Shown here in pieces: positions 41,979 through 50,375 of a stretch of 64,000 nucleotides of DNA. The stretch is taken from positions 1 to 64,000 of the forward strand of contig CAYPDM010000001.1 in the NCBI GenBank assembly GCA_964409485.1. The letters are read 5' to 3'. Both the position numbers and the translations under genes were made by a program. Below the pieces are notes generated by a model. The model saw only the letters and a program-made list of their open reading frames with translations. It was not told the origin of the DNA and did not search any database. The stretch comes from JAFGPF01 sp964409485. Lineage in GTDB: Bacteria > Chloroflexota > Dehalococcoidia > Dehalococcoidales > RBG-16-60-22. The stretch's first letter is position 1. Each line of letters starts with the position of its first letter.

Positions 41979-43193
41979 TTATTCAAAAATCCCTTCTAGT
42001 AGATACTTATCATACTCTTCCTCGGACATGCCTAACAGGTCTCGACAGATGTATTCTGTATGTTCACCGAGGCAGGGAGCGACGTTATACAGCCTCGCAG
42101 GTGTCTTTGATAATCGGGATGGTTGTCCCAGGTGCGAAAATCTCCCGAGCTCCTTATGGTTCTCAACCCAGAAACACTCTCTTTCTTTCAGTTGCACATT
42201 GTTATACAGATCCTCTGCATTCTGAACAACGCCCGCAGCCACCCCCACTTTTTGAAGCATTCTCATAATTTCCTCAGCCTCATGTTGAGATGTCCACTGC
42301 TCTATCGACCGGTTAAGCTGCGCTTCGTTTTTCTTTCTGTCCGTAGCGGTACGGAATTCTGGCTTTTTCAGCCAGTCTGGTTCTCCAATTGCATTACAAA
42401 ATGCCTGCCACTCCGTATCAGTAAGTACGCTGATAGCACACCAGCGGTCATCTCCTTTACACCGATAGACGCCATGTGGCACTGCGTAATCGCTTGAATT
42501 TCCCCTTGCCTTCTCTTCTTTCTTGTTCACTAAATAATTGATCAGGGACGGGGCTAGAAGCTGGAGGCCGACCTCGAATTGAGAGACATCTATCAACTGC
42601 CCCTTGCCGGTTTTTCTCCGGTAATCTAACGCACCTATCAGGGCGGTAGCTGCGAAATGCGGTACTAAATAATCGGTATAAGCAACCATTAAAGATATTG
42701 GTTCTTGCTCCGGCCAACCAACGAGATTAACGATCCCGGCTAAACCGTTAATATGGTTGCCAAGCCCCGGATGGGTAGCCGCTGGGCCCGTCAAACCCTG
42801 GTTTGAATTACGTATCATGATGATGTCCGTTTTAATTTTTACCAGGTCATCGTAGCCCAATTTCCAACGCTCCATCACCCCGGGTCTATGGCTATCCGCA
42901 ACGACATCTGCGCTAGAAACTAATTTTCTGGCGATCTTCAAACCATTAGGTTTGTTCAGGTTAAGACTGATGCTGTATTTATTTGCGGCAAAATAGGCAA
43001 AGTAGCCGGCCCGATCAACTCCGGCAACCTCGTCTTTATATGGTGTGGATGTCCGCAGGAGGTCAGGCCGCTGGAAAGATTCTATACAGATCACCGTGGC
43101 GCCGTAGTCAGCCAGATATTTCAGGGTCAACGGACCGGCAATCGCCCAGCCAAAGTCGACGACTATTATCCCATTAAAAACACTCTTATCCAT
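41979..43193 (-). CDS. CaiB/BaiF-type (class III) CoA transferase, catalytic Asp present
   Basis: A 404-residue class III CoA transferase that moves CoA between carboxylic acids. The N-terminus has VVDFGWAIAGPLTLKYLADYGATVICIES and the CoA-binding NKYSISLNLNKPNG. The catalytic Asp is Asp174 in SLMVAYTDYLVPHF, followed by the GKGQLIDVSQFE signature. It is 43 bp downstream of a second CaiB-type gene whose product lacks that Asp, so the two probably make a heteromeric enzyme with one active subunit, as reported for benzylsuccinate CoA transferase BbsEF. The substrate cannot be read from sequence. Confidence 0.92.
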   Translation of the reverse strand: MDKSVFNGIIVVDFGWAIAGPLTLKYLADYGATVICIESFQRPDLLRTSTPYKDEVAGVDRAGYFAYFAANKYSISLNLNKPNGLKIARKLVSSADVVADSHRPGVMERWKLGYDDLVKIKTDIIMIRNSNQGLTGPAATHPGLGNHINGLAGIVNLVGWPEQEPISLMVAYTDYLVPHFAATALIGALDYRRKTGKGQLIDVSQFEVGLQLLAPSLINYLVNKKEEKARGNSSDYAVPHGVYRCKGDDRWCAISVLTDTEWQAFCNAIGEPDWLKKPEFRTATDRKKNEAQLNRSIEQWTSQHEAEEIMRMLQKVGVAAGVVQNAEDLYNNVQLKERECFWVENHKELGRFSHLGQPSRLSKTPARLYNVAPCLGEHTEYICRDLLGMSEEEYDKYLLEGIFE

Positions 43194-43236
43194 GTGTTTT
43201 TCTATTCGCTTTCAGTTTCCCAGGATTCGCCATGTT

Positions 43237-44490
43237 CTATATCACCCCCCTTTGCTGCAGAGCGGTCAGCTTGGAATGAGATAGACCCAGTTCACCCTGG
43301 TAAATATCGAGGTTATGTTCGCCAATTAAAGGAGCCCTGTGCTTAATCGTTAGCGGCGTTTGAGACAGCTTGGCGAAAGCACCGGGGTATGTAATGCTGG
43401 TTGATAGCTCGGGATGGTTGACCTCCACCCAGAAGTCCCTGGATTTCAACTGGGTATTTTCTAATATATCTTTACTGGTGCAAACAGGGCATAACATTAT
43501 TCCCCTTTTTTGAGCCTCATTGTAAAGTTCTTCTTTTGTATATTTCATGAACAGGCCGGCAATTGGAGCTTCTATTAAGTCCTGCATCTCTTGAGTTTGA
43601 TTCGCCATATCAAAAACTTCCCAGTCAAAGTCCTTCAAGTATTCGGGAACCATATTCTCCTCTTCCATCCACTCGACAATTGCCTTGTTAGTCTTGGCTC
43701 CGAAGGCACCACCCAAGATGTAAAATAGCACATATCCGTCCTGACATTTCCACAACAGACGTTGCTTGGTACCCGTCCACCGGCCAGTCATATAGGAGCC
43801 TGCTCGCCTCAAGACATTCTGGTTTAACTCCCAAAGAGGAATTGCGTTAGCAATCTCCCACAGCACACACTCCTGGGCTGATACATCGACGTGCTGCCCC
43901 TCCCCGCTGGTTTCACGATAGAAATGGGCCACCATTGAAGCGGCCGCGCTATGAGCCGAGGCGAGTAGAAAAACCTGGGGCAGGCTGATCCTCAAAGGAG
44001 GTTGGTCTGGATTTCCCGTGATATACATCAGGCCACCCATAGCCATGACTACAATATCCGTCGCTTTATAATTCTTATACGGTCCATTAAGTCCAAAAGG
44101 TGTAATAGATGTCATTATCAAACGAGGATTTATCTTGCTTAGAGTCGTATAGCCAAGGCCAAGCTTGTCCAAATAATCGGGCGTGAAAGATTCAATTACG
44201 AAGTCAGCTGTCTTGATTAATTTCTTGAAAATCTGCTGCCCATCTCTGGACTCGATATCTAGGGTAATACCTCGTTTGTTGAGATTATAGGCAAACCAAT
44301 AAAGGCTTTTCTCGGGATTGGGGATATCATGATAAAAAGGTCCGAGGTTACGTGACTCGTCTCCTCCCGGGCTCTCGATCTTTATGACATCGGCTCCCAG
44401 GTCAGCGAGTATTTTACCGCAGAGAAAGCCTTTTTCGTTAGTTAAATCTAGCACACGATAAGAGTCCAGGAGCCCTTTTTGCTGTTCCAT
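43237..44490 (-). CDS. CaiB/BaiF-type CoA transferase-like protein lacking the catalytic Asp
   Basis: A 417-residue class III CoA transferase homologue. The fold markers are intact: YRVLDLTNEKGFLCGKILAD, LGADVIKIESPGGDESR, NKRGITLDIESRDGQ and GEGQHVDVSAQE. Where the catalytic Asp should lie, before the AxxMVAHF helix, the segment is RISLPQVFLLASAHS, with no acidic residue within several positions. It is thus probably a structural or CoA-binding partner of the neighbouring active CaiB protein, or an enzyme with altered chemistry. It lies 82 bp downstream of the MaoC-like gene in the leftward run. Confidence 0.88.
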   Translation of the reverse strand: MEQQKGLLDSYRVLDLTNEKGFLCGKILADLGADVIKIESPGGDESRNLGPFYHDIPNPEKSLYWFAYNLNKRGITLDIESRDGQQIFKKLIKTADFVIESFTPDYLDKLGLGYTTLSKINPRLIMTSITPFGLNGPYKNYKATDIVVMAMGGLMYITGNPDQPPLRISLPQVFLLASAHSAAASMVAHFYRETSGEGQHVDVSAQECVLWEIANAIPLWELNQNVLRRAGSYMTGRWTGTKQRLLWKCQDGYVLFYILGGAFGAKTNKAIVEWMEEENMVPEYLKDFDWEVFDMANQTQEMQDLIEAPIAGLFMKYTKEELYNEAQKRGIMLCPVCTSKDILENTQLKSRDFWVEVNHPELSTSITYPGAFAKLSQTPLTIKHRAPLIGEHNLDIYQGELGLSHSKLTALQQRGVI

Positions 44491-44572
44491 ATACTAAAAA
44501 CTTTCTTCTTAAACATCATTCGCATTACCAGCGTGAAAATTCTTTTAGAAATGGCGTTCAAAAAATATGAAC

Positions 44573-45781
44573 TCATCCCGTTTTTGGGCGGGTCGGCTTT
44601 TTAATCTTACTCTGCAAACGCGTATTAAGGGGTGTAATTTGATTTTCTCTAGACGGTAGAGCTACGATGGCAATGCCGGGCATTACATCTTCTCCCCTCT
44701 GGTTAACCGCATGGCGTTCAATCTCCACACAGTAATCCCCATCATCATCGACATATTTTTTGATAACTCTGCCTTTAAGCCAGACTACGTCTGATAGATA
44801 AACGAATTTTCTGTATTCGGCATAGCTCCTCTTCAACCATGCGTCATCTCCCATCCAGTTGGTAATTAGATGAATTCCCCAACAGTGCCTCTGCAGACCG
44901 ACATCATACGCCTGTGGAAGTCCCATAGCATTAGCGGCCTGTTTGTTGTAGTGAACGGCAAAGATCGGCTCAAGAGCATTTGTATTTGGATCCCTGAAAG
45001 CCCATGCTGGATGCTTGCGGTAAGTTCTTAATGACACACCATGTGCCGCTATCCTTGGTATGGGCACTCCCCCACCGATAATGTAAGCGACCTCATCAGT
45101 AGTTCCTAATGGACCCTTGACGACTGGCTTTAGCTCTTCGCCAATGTCAACGTCCTCCCAGTAACGGGGGACAGCTCCTCTAATTTCTTCGGAGAGGATT
45201 TCATTCTCAATTTCTTTTAGCTGCTTTTCTGTCCAAGGATGAGGGAGCTTAATGCTTTTTTGGGTGCCTTTCTGCTGGGCTTTACCTCTGGCAAAGCGTA
45301 CCACCCACCAATGATACCTGGCTACCAAATCACCTCTCTGGTTCCAGTACTGGTTATCGAAATGGTCGATGACAGTCTCCTCGGCAAAGCTGCTCTTCTT
45401 CGGCCCATCAAAGCTTTTAAAAACACACTCTGCGGTTATTTTATCACCGAGATATATTGGCTTTAGGAACTCAACGTCACAGCCGGCATGAAAACCACCA
45501 AGCCCCCGCCATCCAAACTGCACCTGGGCAAAACATGCCCAGATAAAGGAGGGAGGAGCAATAATGCTCTTATATCGTGTATTTTCGGCATAATCGGCAT
45601 CAACCCATAATCTATTCGGGTCACCGATACCTGCTGCGAATTTTAATATGGCCATCCTAGTAGCATATTCATTATGCGTAGAGTCATCGATACGGAGTTT
45701 TGTCCCCAGCTTTGCTCGCATTCCATCTATCATCTCTCGAGTAATCGAGGCAGTTTCCATTTTTATTTTCTCTTCTTTCAT
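44573..45781 (-). CDS. Double-hotdog MaoC-like acyl-CoA hydratase/dehydratase
   Basis: A 402-residue protein with two hotdog domains. The N-terminal half (residues about 10-170) has the FAS1-type dehydratase pattern (DPNRLWVDADYAENTRYKSI, PSFIW, then GCDVEFLKPIYLGDKI). The C-terminal half (residues about 205-385) has VDIGEELKPVVKGPLGTTDEV and PQAYDVGLQRHCW before the terminal RGEDVMPGIAIVALPS. Such fused proteins hydrate or dehydrate enoyl-CoA esters. The usual MaoC D-x-N-x-x-H catalytic motif is not evident in either half in standard form. It is the first gene of the operon driven by the promoter at 45950-45978. Confidence 0.82.
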   Translation of the reverse strand: MKEEKIKMETASITREMIDGMRAKLGTKLRIDDSTHNEYATRMAILKFAAGIGDPNRLWVDADYAENTRYKSIIAPPSFIWACFAQVQFGWRGLGGFHAGCDVEFLKPIYLGDKITAECVFKSFDGPKKSSFAEETVIDHFDNQYWNQRGDLVARYHWWVVRFARGKAQQKGTQKSIKLPHPWTEKQLKEIENEILSEEIRGAVPRYWEDVDIGEELKPVVKGPLGTTDEVAYIIGGGVPIPRIAAHGVSLRTYRKHPAWAFRDPNTNALEPIFAVHYNKQAANAMGLPQAYDVGLQRHCWGIHLITNWMGDDAWLKRSYAEYRKFVYLSDVVWLKGRVIKKYVDDDGDYCVEIERHAVNQRGEDVMPGIAIVALPSRENQITPLNTRLQSKIKKPTRPKTG

Positions 45782-45922
45782 AAAGCACTTCTTATATTAG
45801 AATATTTAGGTAATGAACCAGAATAAGTTACTATTTTATAAGGACTTGACCAATTGTGTATTTATATCACGAAAAGAACTCTAGTTTTACAAAATAAGAA
45901 TATTTAGCTCCTTAAAAAATAA

Positions 45923-45978
45923 TACGTGTACGTACATCATTTGTGATATAATATATCTTATAGGTTAATGATTGTCAA
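45923..45978 (-). promoter_or_regulatory. Promoter of the MaoC-CaiB-AOR-dppBC run with operator (site 2)
   Basis: On the minus strand TTGACA (45978-45973), a 17-bp spacer and TATATT (45955-45950) give a start near 45943. TACGTACACGTA (45934-45923; TACGT and ACGTA arms around two bases) follows 15 nt after the -10. Flanking bases match site 1 (AATAATACGT and ACGTAC shared on the plus strand). The 313-bp gap 45782-46094 holds this site and a weaker candidate marR promoter, and no gene. Confidence 0.75.
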
Positions 45979-46007
45979 TTATTCAATGGAGCTTAAAGAA
46001 GATGCTC

Positions 46008-46036
46008 TTGATTTCACTGTTTAATTATTTTAAATT
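46008..46036 (+). promoter_or_regulatory. Candidate marR promoter
   Basis: TTGATT (46008-46013), a 17-bp spacer and TAAATT (46031-46036) lie about 59 bp before the marR ATG. The match is modest and the region is AT-rich, so chance matches are likely. It lies about 75 bp from operator site 2, so autoregulation through that site would need looping or a second site. Confidence 0.3.
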
Positions 46037-46094
46037 ATATTAAGTCGTAAATTATGAAATAAAGAGGTAATGAAATAAGGAAGGACTGAAAACG

Positions 46095-46601
46095 ATGAGT
46101 AAAGTCGAAGACAAAGAATATGACTTATGGATATTGTTAAGCCGGGTATATCACCTGATCGCTAAACTAAGAAACTTAGAGCTTTTAAAATATAATATTC
46201 TACCGGTGCAATCTTATATTTTATTCATTATCAAAGCTCTCGGAAACGAAACTACCCCTACAGAAATATCCGGATACGTGTATCAACAGAGAAGTTCAAT
46301 CTCGGACATCCTCAATAGGATGGTAAAGCAAGGTCTAATAGTAAAAAGAAATCAATCGGGTGGGAATAGACGCGTAATAGTCACCTTAACTAACAATGGA
46401 GAAAGGGCTCTCGCCCTTTCCGCTGATAGAGAATATCTTCACAAAGTGATGTCCTCATTAACTGAGGGTAAAAAGCGGCAATTGGAATCATCCCTAGAAA
46501 TGTTACGCGATGCCGCCATCAATGAACTTTCTGTAACCCAGAAGACAGTCATGCGGCCTTCTCTAATATCGGAGTATTATAGGAAGAAAAACCAATTGTA
46601 G
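46095..46601 (+). CDS. MarR-family transcriptional regulator
   Basis: A 168-residue winged-helix regulator. The helix-turn-helix reads TPTEISGYVYQQRSSISDILNRMVKQGLI (residues about 55-83), followed by the wing RNQSGGNRRVIVTLTNNGE, a good MarR wing. Flanking helices form the dimer interface. It is the only transcription factor gene in the 34-64 kb island and lies next to operator site 2, so it is the leading candidate to bind the three TACGTRTACGTA sites. MarR proteins usually bind 16-20 bp palindromes and release DNA on binding a small acid or CoA ester. The pairing is inference. Confidence 0.9.
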   Translation: MSKVEDKEYDLWILLSRVYHLIAKLRNLELLKYNILPVQSYILFIIKALGNETTPTEISGYVYQQRSSISDILNRMVKQGLIVKRNQSGGNRRVIVTLTNNGERALALSADREYLHKVMSSLTEGKKRQLESSLEMLRDAAINELSVTQKTVMRPSLISEYYRKKNQL

Positions 46602-46704
46602 TTAGCGGCAGTTTTGATAATCAATTATTCACTATGAAACATCTGCAGTCGAAAAAAGTAAAAAACGTCGATATATTCTTTCCGAAAGTCGGATTAAGAT
46701 TCCC

Positions 46705-46741
46705 GTTGTGGCAACTTTTATATACAGATAGTTGCTATAAC
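46705..46741 (+). promoter_or_regulatory. Inverted repeats and -10 element before the glycyl radical enzyme gene
   Basis: GTTG-TGG-CAAC (46705-46715) overlaps GCAACT (46711-46716), which pairs with AGTTGC (46730-46735). TATAAC (46736-46741) follows immediately and could be a -10, but no good -35 is present. The island operator TACGTRTACGTA is absent here, so the glycyl radical operon may be under different control. Confidence 0.3.
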
Positions 46742-46838
46742 TTTGATCTGCCCCCAGCGGTGGTAGTTTATGGTTAGGGAGAGGAGTGGTAAGTAACACG
46801 CATTCAGGGTAAGGTCGGCTCTTTAAAGGAGGCGGAAT

Positions 46839-49331
46839 ATGTCAACCGTACACAGCGATAAAAAAGTCAAAGATGCAGGCAACTGGCAGGAGTCCTTTAC
46901 TCCAACCTGTTCCGAGCGCGTTCACAGAGTGAAAAATCGTGTTCTCAGACCGATGGAGATTTGTCTGGAACGTGCTCGTGCCGAGATGAAGGCTTTAGAA
47001 CAATACAAGAACGAACCCAGAGTCATTCAGCGGGCACGCATCTTTGAGACCTATCTTAAAGAGAAAACCATCTATATTCTGGAAGATGAGCTCATCGCAG
47101 GCAATATCACCAGCAAAATACGCGGTGCTTCATTCTCCAGTGAAATGTCTCGTTTTGTAGATGAAGAGCTTGGCGACCCGGTAAAGGACTTTGAGATTCG
47201 CCCGTACGAAAAGATTATAATTACCCCCCAAGAGAGGAAAGAGATTCGGGAAGTGCTTATTCCCTACTTCAAGGGGAAGACCCTTGGCGATTATATTCTG
47301 GAAATAGCTGACGAAGAAGTTAAGGAAAAGGCTTTCTCGATAACCTCTTCCTGCTCTCACATTCCGGTCATCGCTGATCTATCATTAGACAAAGACGTTG
47401 GCCATCAGATGGCCAACTACGAAAAGGTGCTCCATAAAGGTCTCAAAGGCATCAGAGAAGAGGTCGAGTGGTATCTGGCCCAGCTCGACCAGCCGTATCA
47501 GCACTTTGGGCTTCAGGAGAAGCGTGACTTCTACAAGGCGGTACTGATTGCACTTGATGCGGCTATGGCCTACGCCAGGAGGTATGCTGACCTGGCTCGG
47601 GAAATGGCAGCCAAAGAAGCTGACCCCAAGCTCAAGCAGGAACTTGGGCACATCGCAGAGGTTTGCCAGTGGGTGCCGGCAAACCCTGCTAGGGACTGGT
47701 GGGAAGCCTTACAGTCCGTATGGATGATACACGTCCTCATCCACTGCGATGTTTACAACCTTGCCAACTCCCTGGGCCGCTTCGACCAGTATATGTATCC
47801 CTTCTACAAGAAATCAGTAATTGACGAGAAAACGATGAGCCGTGACGAGGCTCTGGAGCTGCTGGAATGTTTCTGGATAAAGTTTAATGAGTGGGCCATA
47901 CTACTTAGCTATGACGTTGCCAGTTACCAGCCAGGGCAGGGGCTAAGTCAGACGATAACTATCGGGGGCCAGACCCACGACGGCAGAGACGCCTGCAACG
48001 AAGTTACTATGCTCTGTCTGGAAGCCGAGGAACAATTAGCCCGGCCCCAGCCAGAATTCGCCATGAGAATATGGGAAGGGACACCTGATAGTTACCTAAA
48101 GAAAGCCACCGAGCTCATCCGTCTGGGCTGGGGTAAGCCGAAATTTATTGGCGACCGGAAAGCTATTCAAATGACGGCTAAGGCCTATCCCGATAGAACC
48201 ATCGAGGACTGGCGACAGTGTGTGATGATGGGGTGCTCGGAGCTTTGTTTGCCTCACATAACCATGCAGCATAGCTGGGAAGGAGTTTGCATTCTACCCA
48301 AGATACTGGAACTGGCGCTGAACAACGGAAAGTGTGCCCTCTGCGGCCGACAGATAGGACCCCTGACCGGTGATCCCAGGAATTTTGAGTCTATGGCAGC
48401 AGTGAGGCGGGCGCTTCAGGAGCAGGTGTTTTACTGGATGAAGCACATGGCCAGGGGCATAAAATTAGTGAAGGAGGAACAGGCTGAGAGGATGATGGCT
48501 CCGTTTTGCTCTTCCCTCTCGGAGGGCCCGTTGCAGAAGGGGCTTGACCTTGCTCGGGGTGGTGCCTGGTACACTACCTACGGTGTATATCTCGCCGGCC
48601 TCGCCGACACCGCTGACTCTCTAGCCGTGATTGACAAGCTAATCTATAACGACAAAAAGATAACATGGGACCAAATGCTTGAGGCTATCAAGGCCAATTG
48701 GGAGGGCCACGAAAATCTTCGCCAACTTTGCATTAACGGCGTACCTAAATATGGTAATGATAATGATTTTGCCGATAGCTGGGCGTCCTGGGTCATGGAC
48801 ACCTGGTACGATAACGTGGACTGGATTAACACCCAGAAGGATCTGCTGCCGTACTACGGTGGTTTATACATTGGTGCCGGGATTATCGGTCAGAACAATG
48901 TAACCTTCGGGCCCTGGCCTGGTGCTCTACCCAATGGACGCATCTATCCAAGACCTCTGGCTGACTGTATATCTCCGTCTCCAGGCGTCGACAAGAATGG
49001 CCCCACGGCTGTAGTCAAGTCAGTTAGTAAACTGCCAACACATCGGTTTGCCATGGGTGGTCCCCTGAATCTGAGGCTGAGTCGTCAACTCCTGGCCACT
49101 GACCGCGATCTGGACAACTTCGTATCCTTCCTCAGAGCCATTGAAGAACTGGGGATATATCACACACAGTTCAATGTGATTTCATCGGAGCTCCTGCGCA
49201 AGGCGATGAAAGAACCAGAAAATTATCGGGACCTGCTGGTCAGGGTAGCCAGCTACTGTGCCTACTTTTGCGAGCTTACCGAGGAGCAACAGCTCGATAT
49301 TATTAATCGCACCGAGCAGCAAGCCTGGTAA
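46839..49331 (+). CDS. Glycyl radical enzyme (PFL-like) with Ser at the radical Gly position
   Basis: An 830-residue PFL/glycerol-dehydratase-fold protein. The N-terminal PFL domain (RVHRVKNRVL, YILEDELIAGNIT) leads to the active-site loop MMGCSELCLPHI, with thiyl Cys466 and Glu468 as in dehydratases and decarboxylases. The C-terminal glycyl radical domain is complete but for one residue: canonical R-V-x-G-Y reads VRVASYCAYF, with Ser805 (AGC) where glycine should be, 25 residues from the end. The rest, TEEQQLDIINRTEQQAW, fits well. AAAGGAGG precedes the ATG. Its activase follows 100 bp later. As written it could not hold a glycyl radical. Substrate class is unknown. Confidence 0.88.
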   Translation: MSTVHSDKKVKDAGNWQESFTPTCSERVHRVKNRVLRPMEICLERARAEMKALEQYKNEPRVIQRARIFETYLKEKTIYILEDELIAGNITSKIRGASFSSEMSRFVDEELGDPVKDFEIRPYEKIIITPQERKEIREVLIPYFKGKTLGDYILEIADEEVKEKAFSITSSCSHIPVIADLSLDKDVGHQMANYEKVLHKGLKGIREEVEWYLAQLDQPYQHFGLQEKRDFYKAVLIALDAAMAYARRYADLAREMAAKEADPKLKQELGHIAEVCQWVPANPARDWWEALQSVWMIHVLIHCDVYNLANSLGRFDQYMYPFYKKSVIDEKTMSRDEALELLECFWIKFNEWAILLSYDVASYQPGQGLSQTITIGGQTHDGRDACNEVTMLCLEAEEQLARPQPEFAMRIWEGTPDSYLKKATELIRLGWGKPKFIGDRKAIQMTAKAYPDRTIEDWRQCVMMGCSELCLPHITMQHSWEGVCILPKILELALNNGKCALCGRQIGPLTGDPRNFESMAAVRRALQEQVFYWMKHMARGIKLVKEEQAERMMAPFCSSLSEGPLQKGLDLARGGAWYTTYGVYLAGLADTADSLAVIDKLIYNDKKITWDQMLEAIKANWEGHENLRQLCINGVPKYGNDNDFADSWASWVMDTWYDNVDWINTQKDLLPYYGGLYIGAGIIGQNNVTFGPWPGALPNGRIYPRPLADCISPSPGVDKNGPTAVVKSVSKLPTHRFAMGGPLNLRLSRQLLATDRDLDNFVSFLRAIEELGIYHTQFNVISSELLRKAMKEPENYRDLLVRVASYCAYFCELTEEQQLDIINRTEQQAW

Positions 49332-49431
49332 AAACCTCTGCTTCTGAGAACTGAGGGCCATCTATGTAAGCAGACGTTATCCCAGGGATTTCAGTGTCAA
49401 GATAGATGACGCAAAGGGAGCATCAAAAGAC

Positions 49432-50361
49432 TTGGCAAAAAATTCAGAGACGACCACCGCAAAGCGACTCGTTCTAAGCATTACCAGAATGACCATTCAC
49501 AATGGCCCGGGAATACGTACCTTAATTCTGTTCAAAGGGTGCCCGTTACGTTGCCTATGGTGTTCGACGCCGGAGGCTCAGAAGGACGAAGCTGAGATTG
49601 CTCTTTACCCGGATAGATGCATCCATTGTGAACAGTGTGTCCCGGTCTGCTCCACGAACGCTATAAACTTAACGGGCGAGACGGTGAGCATTAATCGTGC
49701 TATATGCAACAATTGCGGCAAATGTGCTCAGGTTTGCTACACAGAAGCCATAAAACTTCTAGGACAGGAGATGACTATCGAAGAACTGCTTACGGAGGTG
49801 AAAAAGGACGCCATTGTCTACAAACACTCCCGTGGCGGAGTCACCATCTCAGGAGGAGAGCCCCTGTTGAATCCTGAATTCACTCAGGAATTGCTTCGGG
49901 CATTCAAAGAAGAGAACATCAGTGTTGGAGTTGATACCTGCGGTCATGTGCCCTGGAAGAACATTGAGAAAGTGTTACCCTATATTGATTTTTTTCTCTG
50001 GGATATAAAGCATATGAATGGCAAAGAACACAGGAAATTCACCGGTGTCTCTAACAAGCTTATTCTAAGTAATGCTCGTTCTGTTTCCGAGAGAAATATA
50101 CCTCTTTATATCAGGGTGCCCATAATCCCGGGCTACAACGATTCAGAAGAGAATATCAGGGCTATCTGTGAGTTCGCCCGTGATTTATCTTCACTGGTAA
50201 ATATAGACCTTTTACCATTACACCATCTGGGGAAGGCAAGGTACGATAGCCTGAACCTTGCCTATCAGATAGCTGATATTCCTCTTATTCCAGATAGTGT
50301 CTTGCATAACATAAAAAGGCTGGTAGAATCTTACCAGTTGAATTGCAGTATTGTCGGCTAA
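49432..50361 (+). CDS. Glycyl radical enzyme activating protein (radical SAM)
   Basis: A 309-residue radical SAM activase. The N-terminus has NGPGIRTLILFKGCPLRCLWCSTPEAQ with the CxxxCxxC cluster motif. An inserted ferredoxin domain (CIHCEQCVPVC and CNNCGKCAQVC, residues about 60-105) holds two further [4Fe-4S] clusters, as in activases of dehydratases and decarboxylases but not PFL. GGVTISGGEPLLNPEF and the DTCGHVP and LPLHHLGKARY segments are typical. The start is TTG 49432, with AAGGGAG about 12 nt upstream. It should place a radical on the enzyme encoded just before it, though the acceptor there is Ser. Confidence 0.92.
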   Translation: MAKNSETTTAKRLVLSITRMTIHNGPGIRTLILFKGCPLRCLWCSTPEAQKDEAEIALYPDRCIHCEQCVPVCSTNAINLTGETVSINRAICNNCGKCAQVCYTEAIKLLGQEMTIEELLTEVKKDAIVYKHSRGGVTISGGEPLLNPEFTQELLRAFKEENISVGVDTCGHVPWKNIEKVLPYIDFFLWDIKHMNGKEHRKFTGVSNKLILSNARSVSERNIPLYIRVPIIPGYNDSEENIRAICEFARDLSSLVNIDLLPLHHLGKARYDSLNLAYQIADIPLIPDSVLHNIKRLVESYQLNCSIVG

Positions 50362-50375
50362 AAAGGAGAAGCGAA

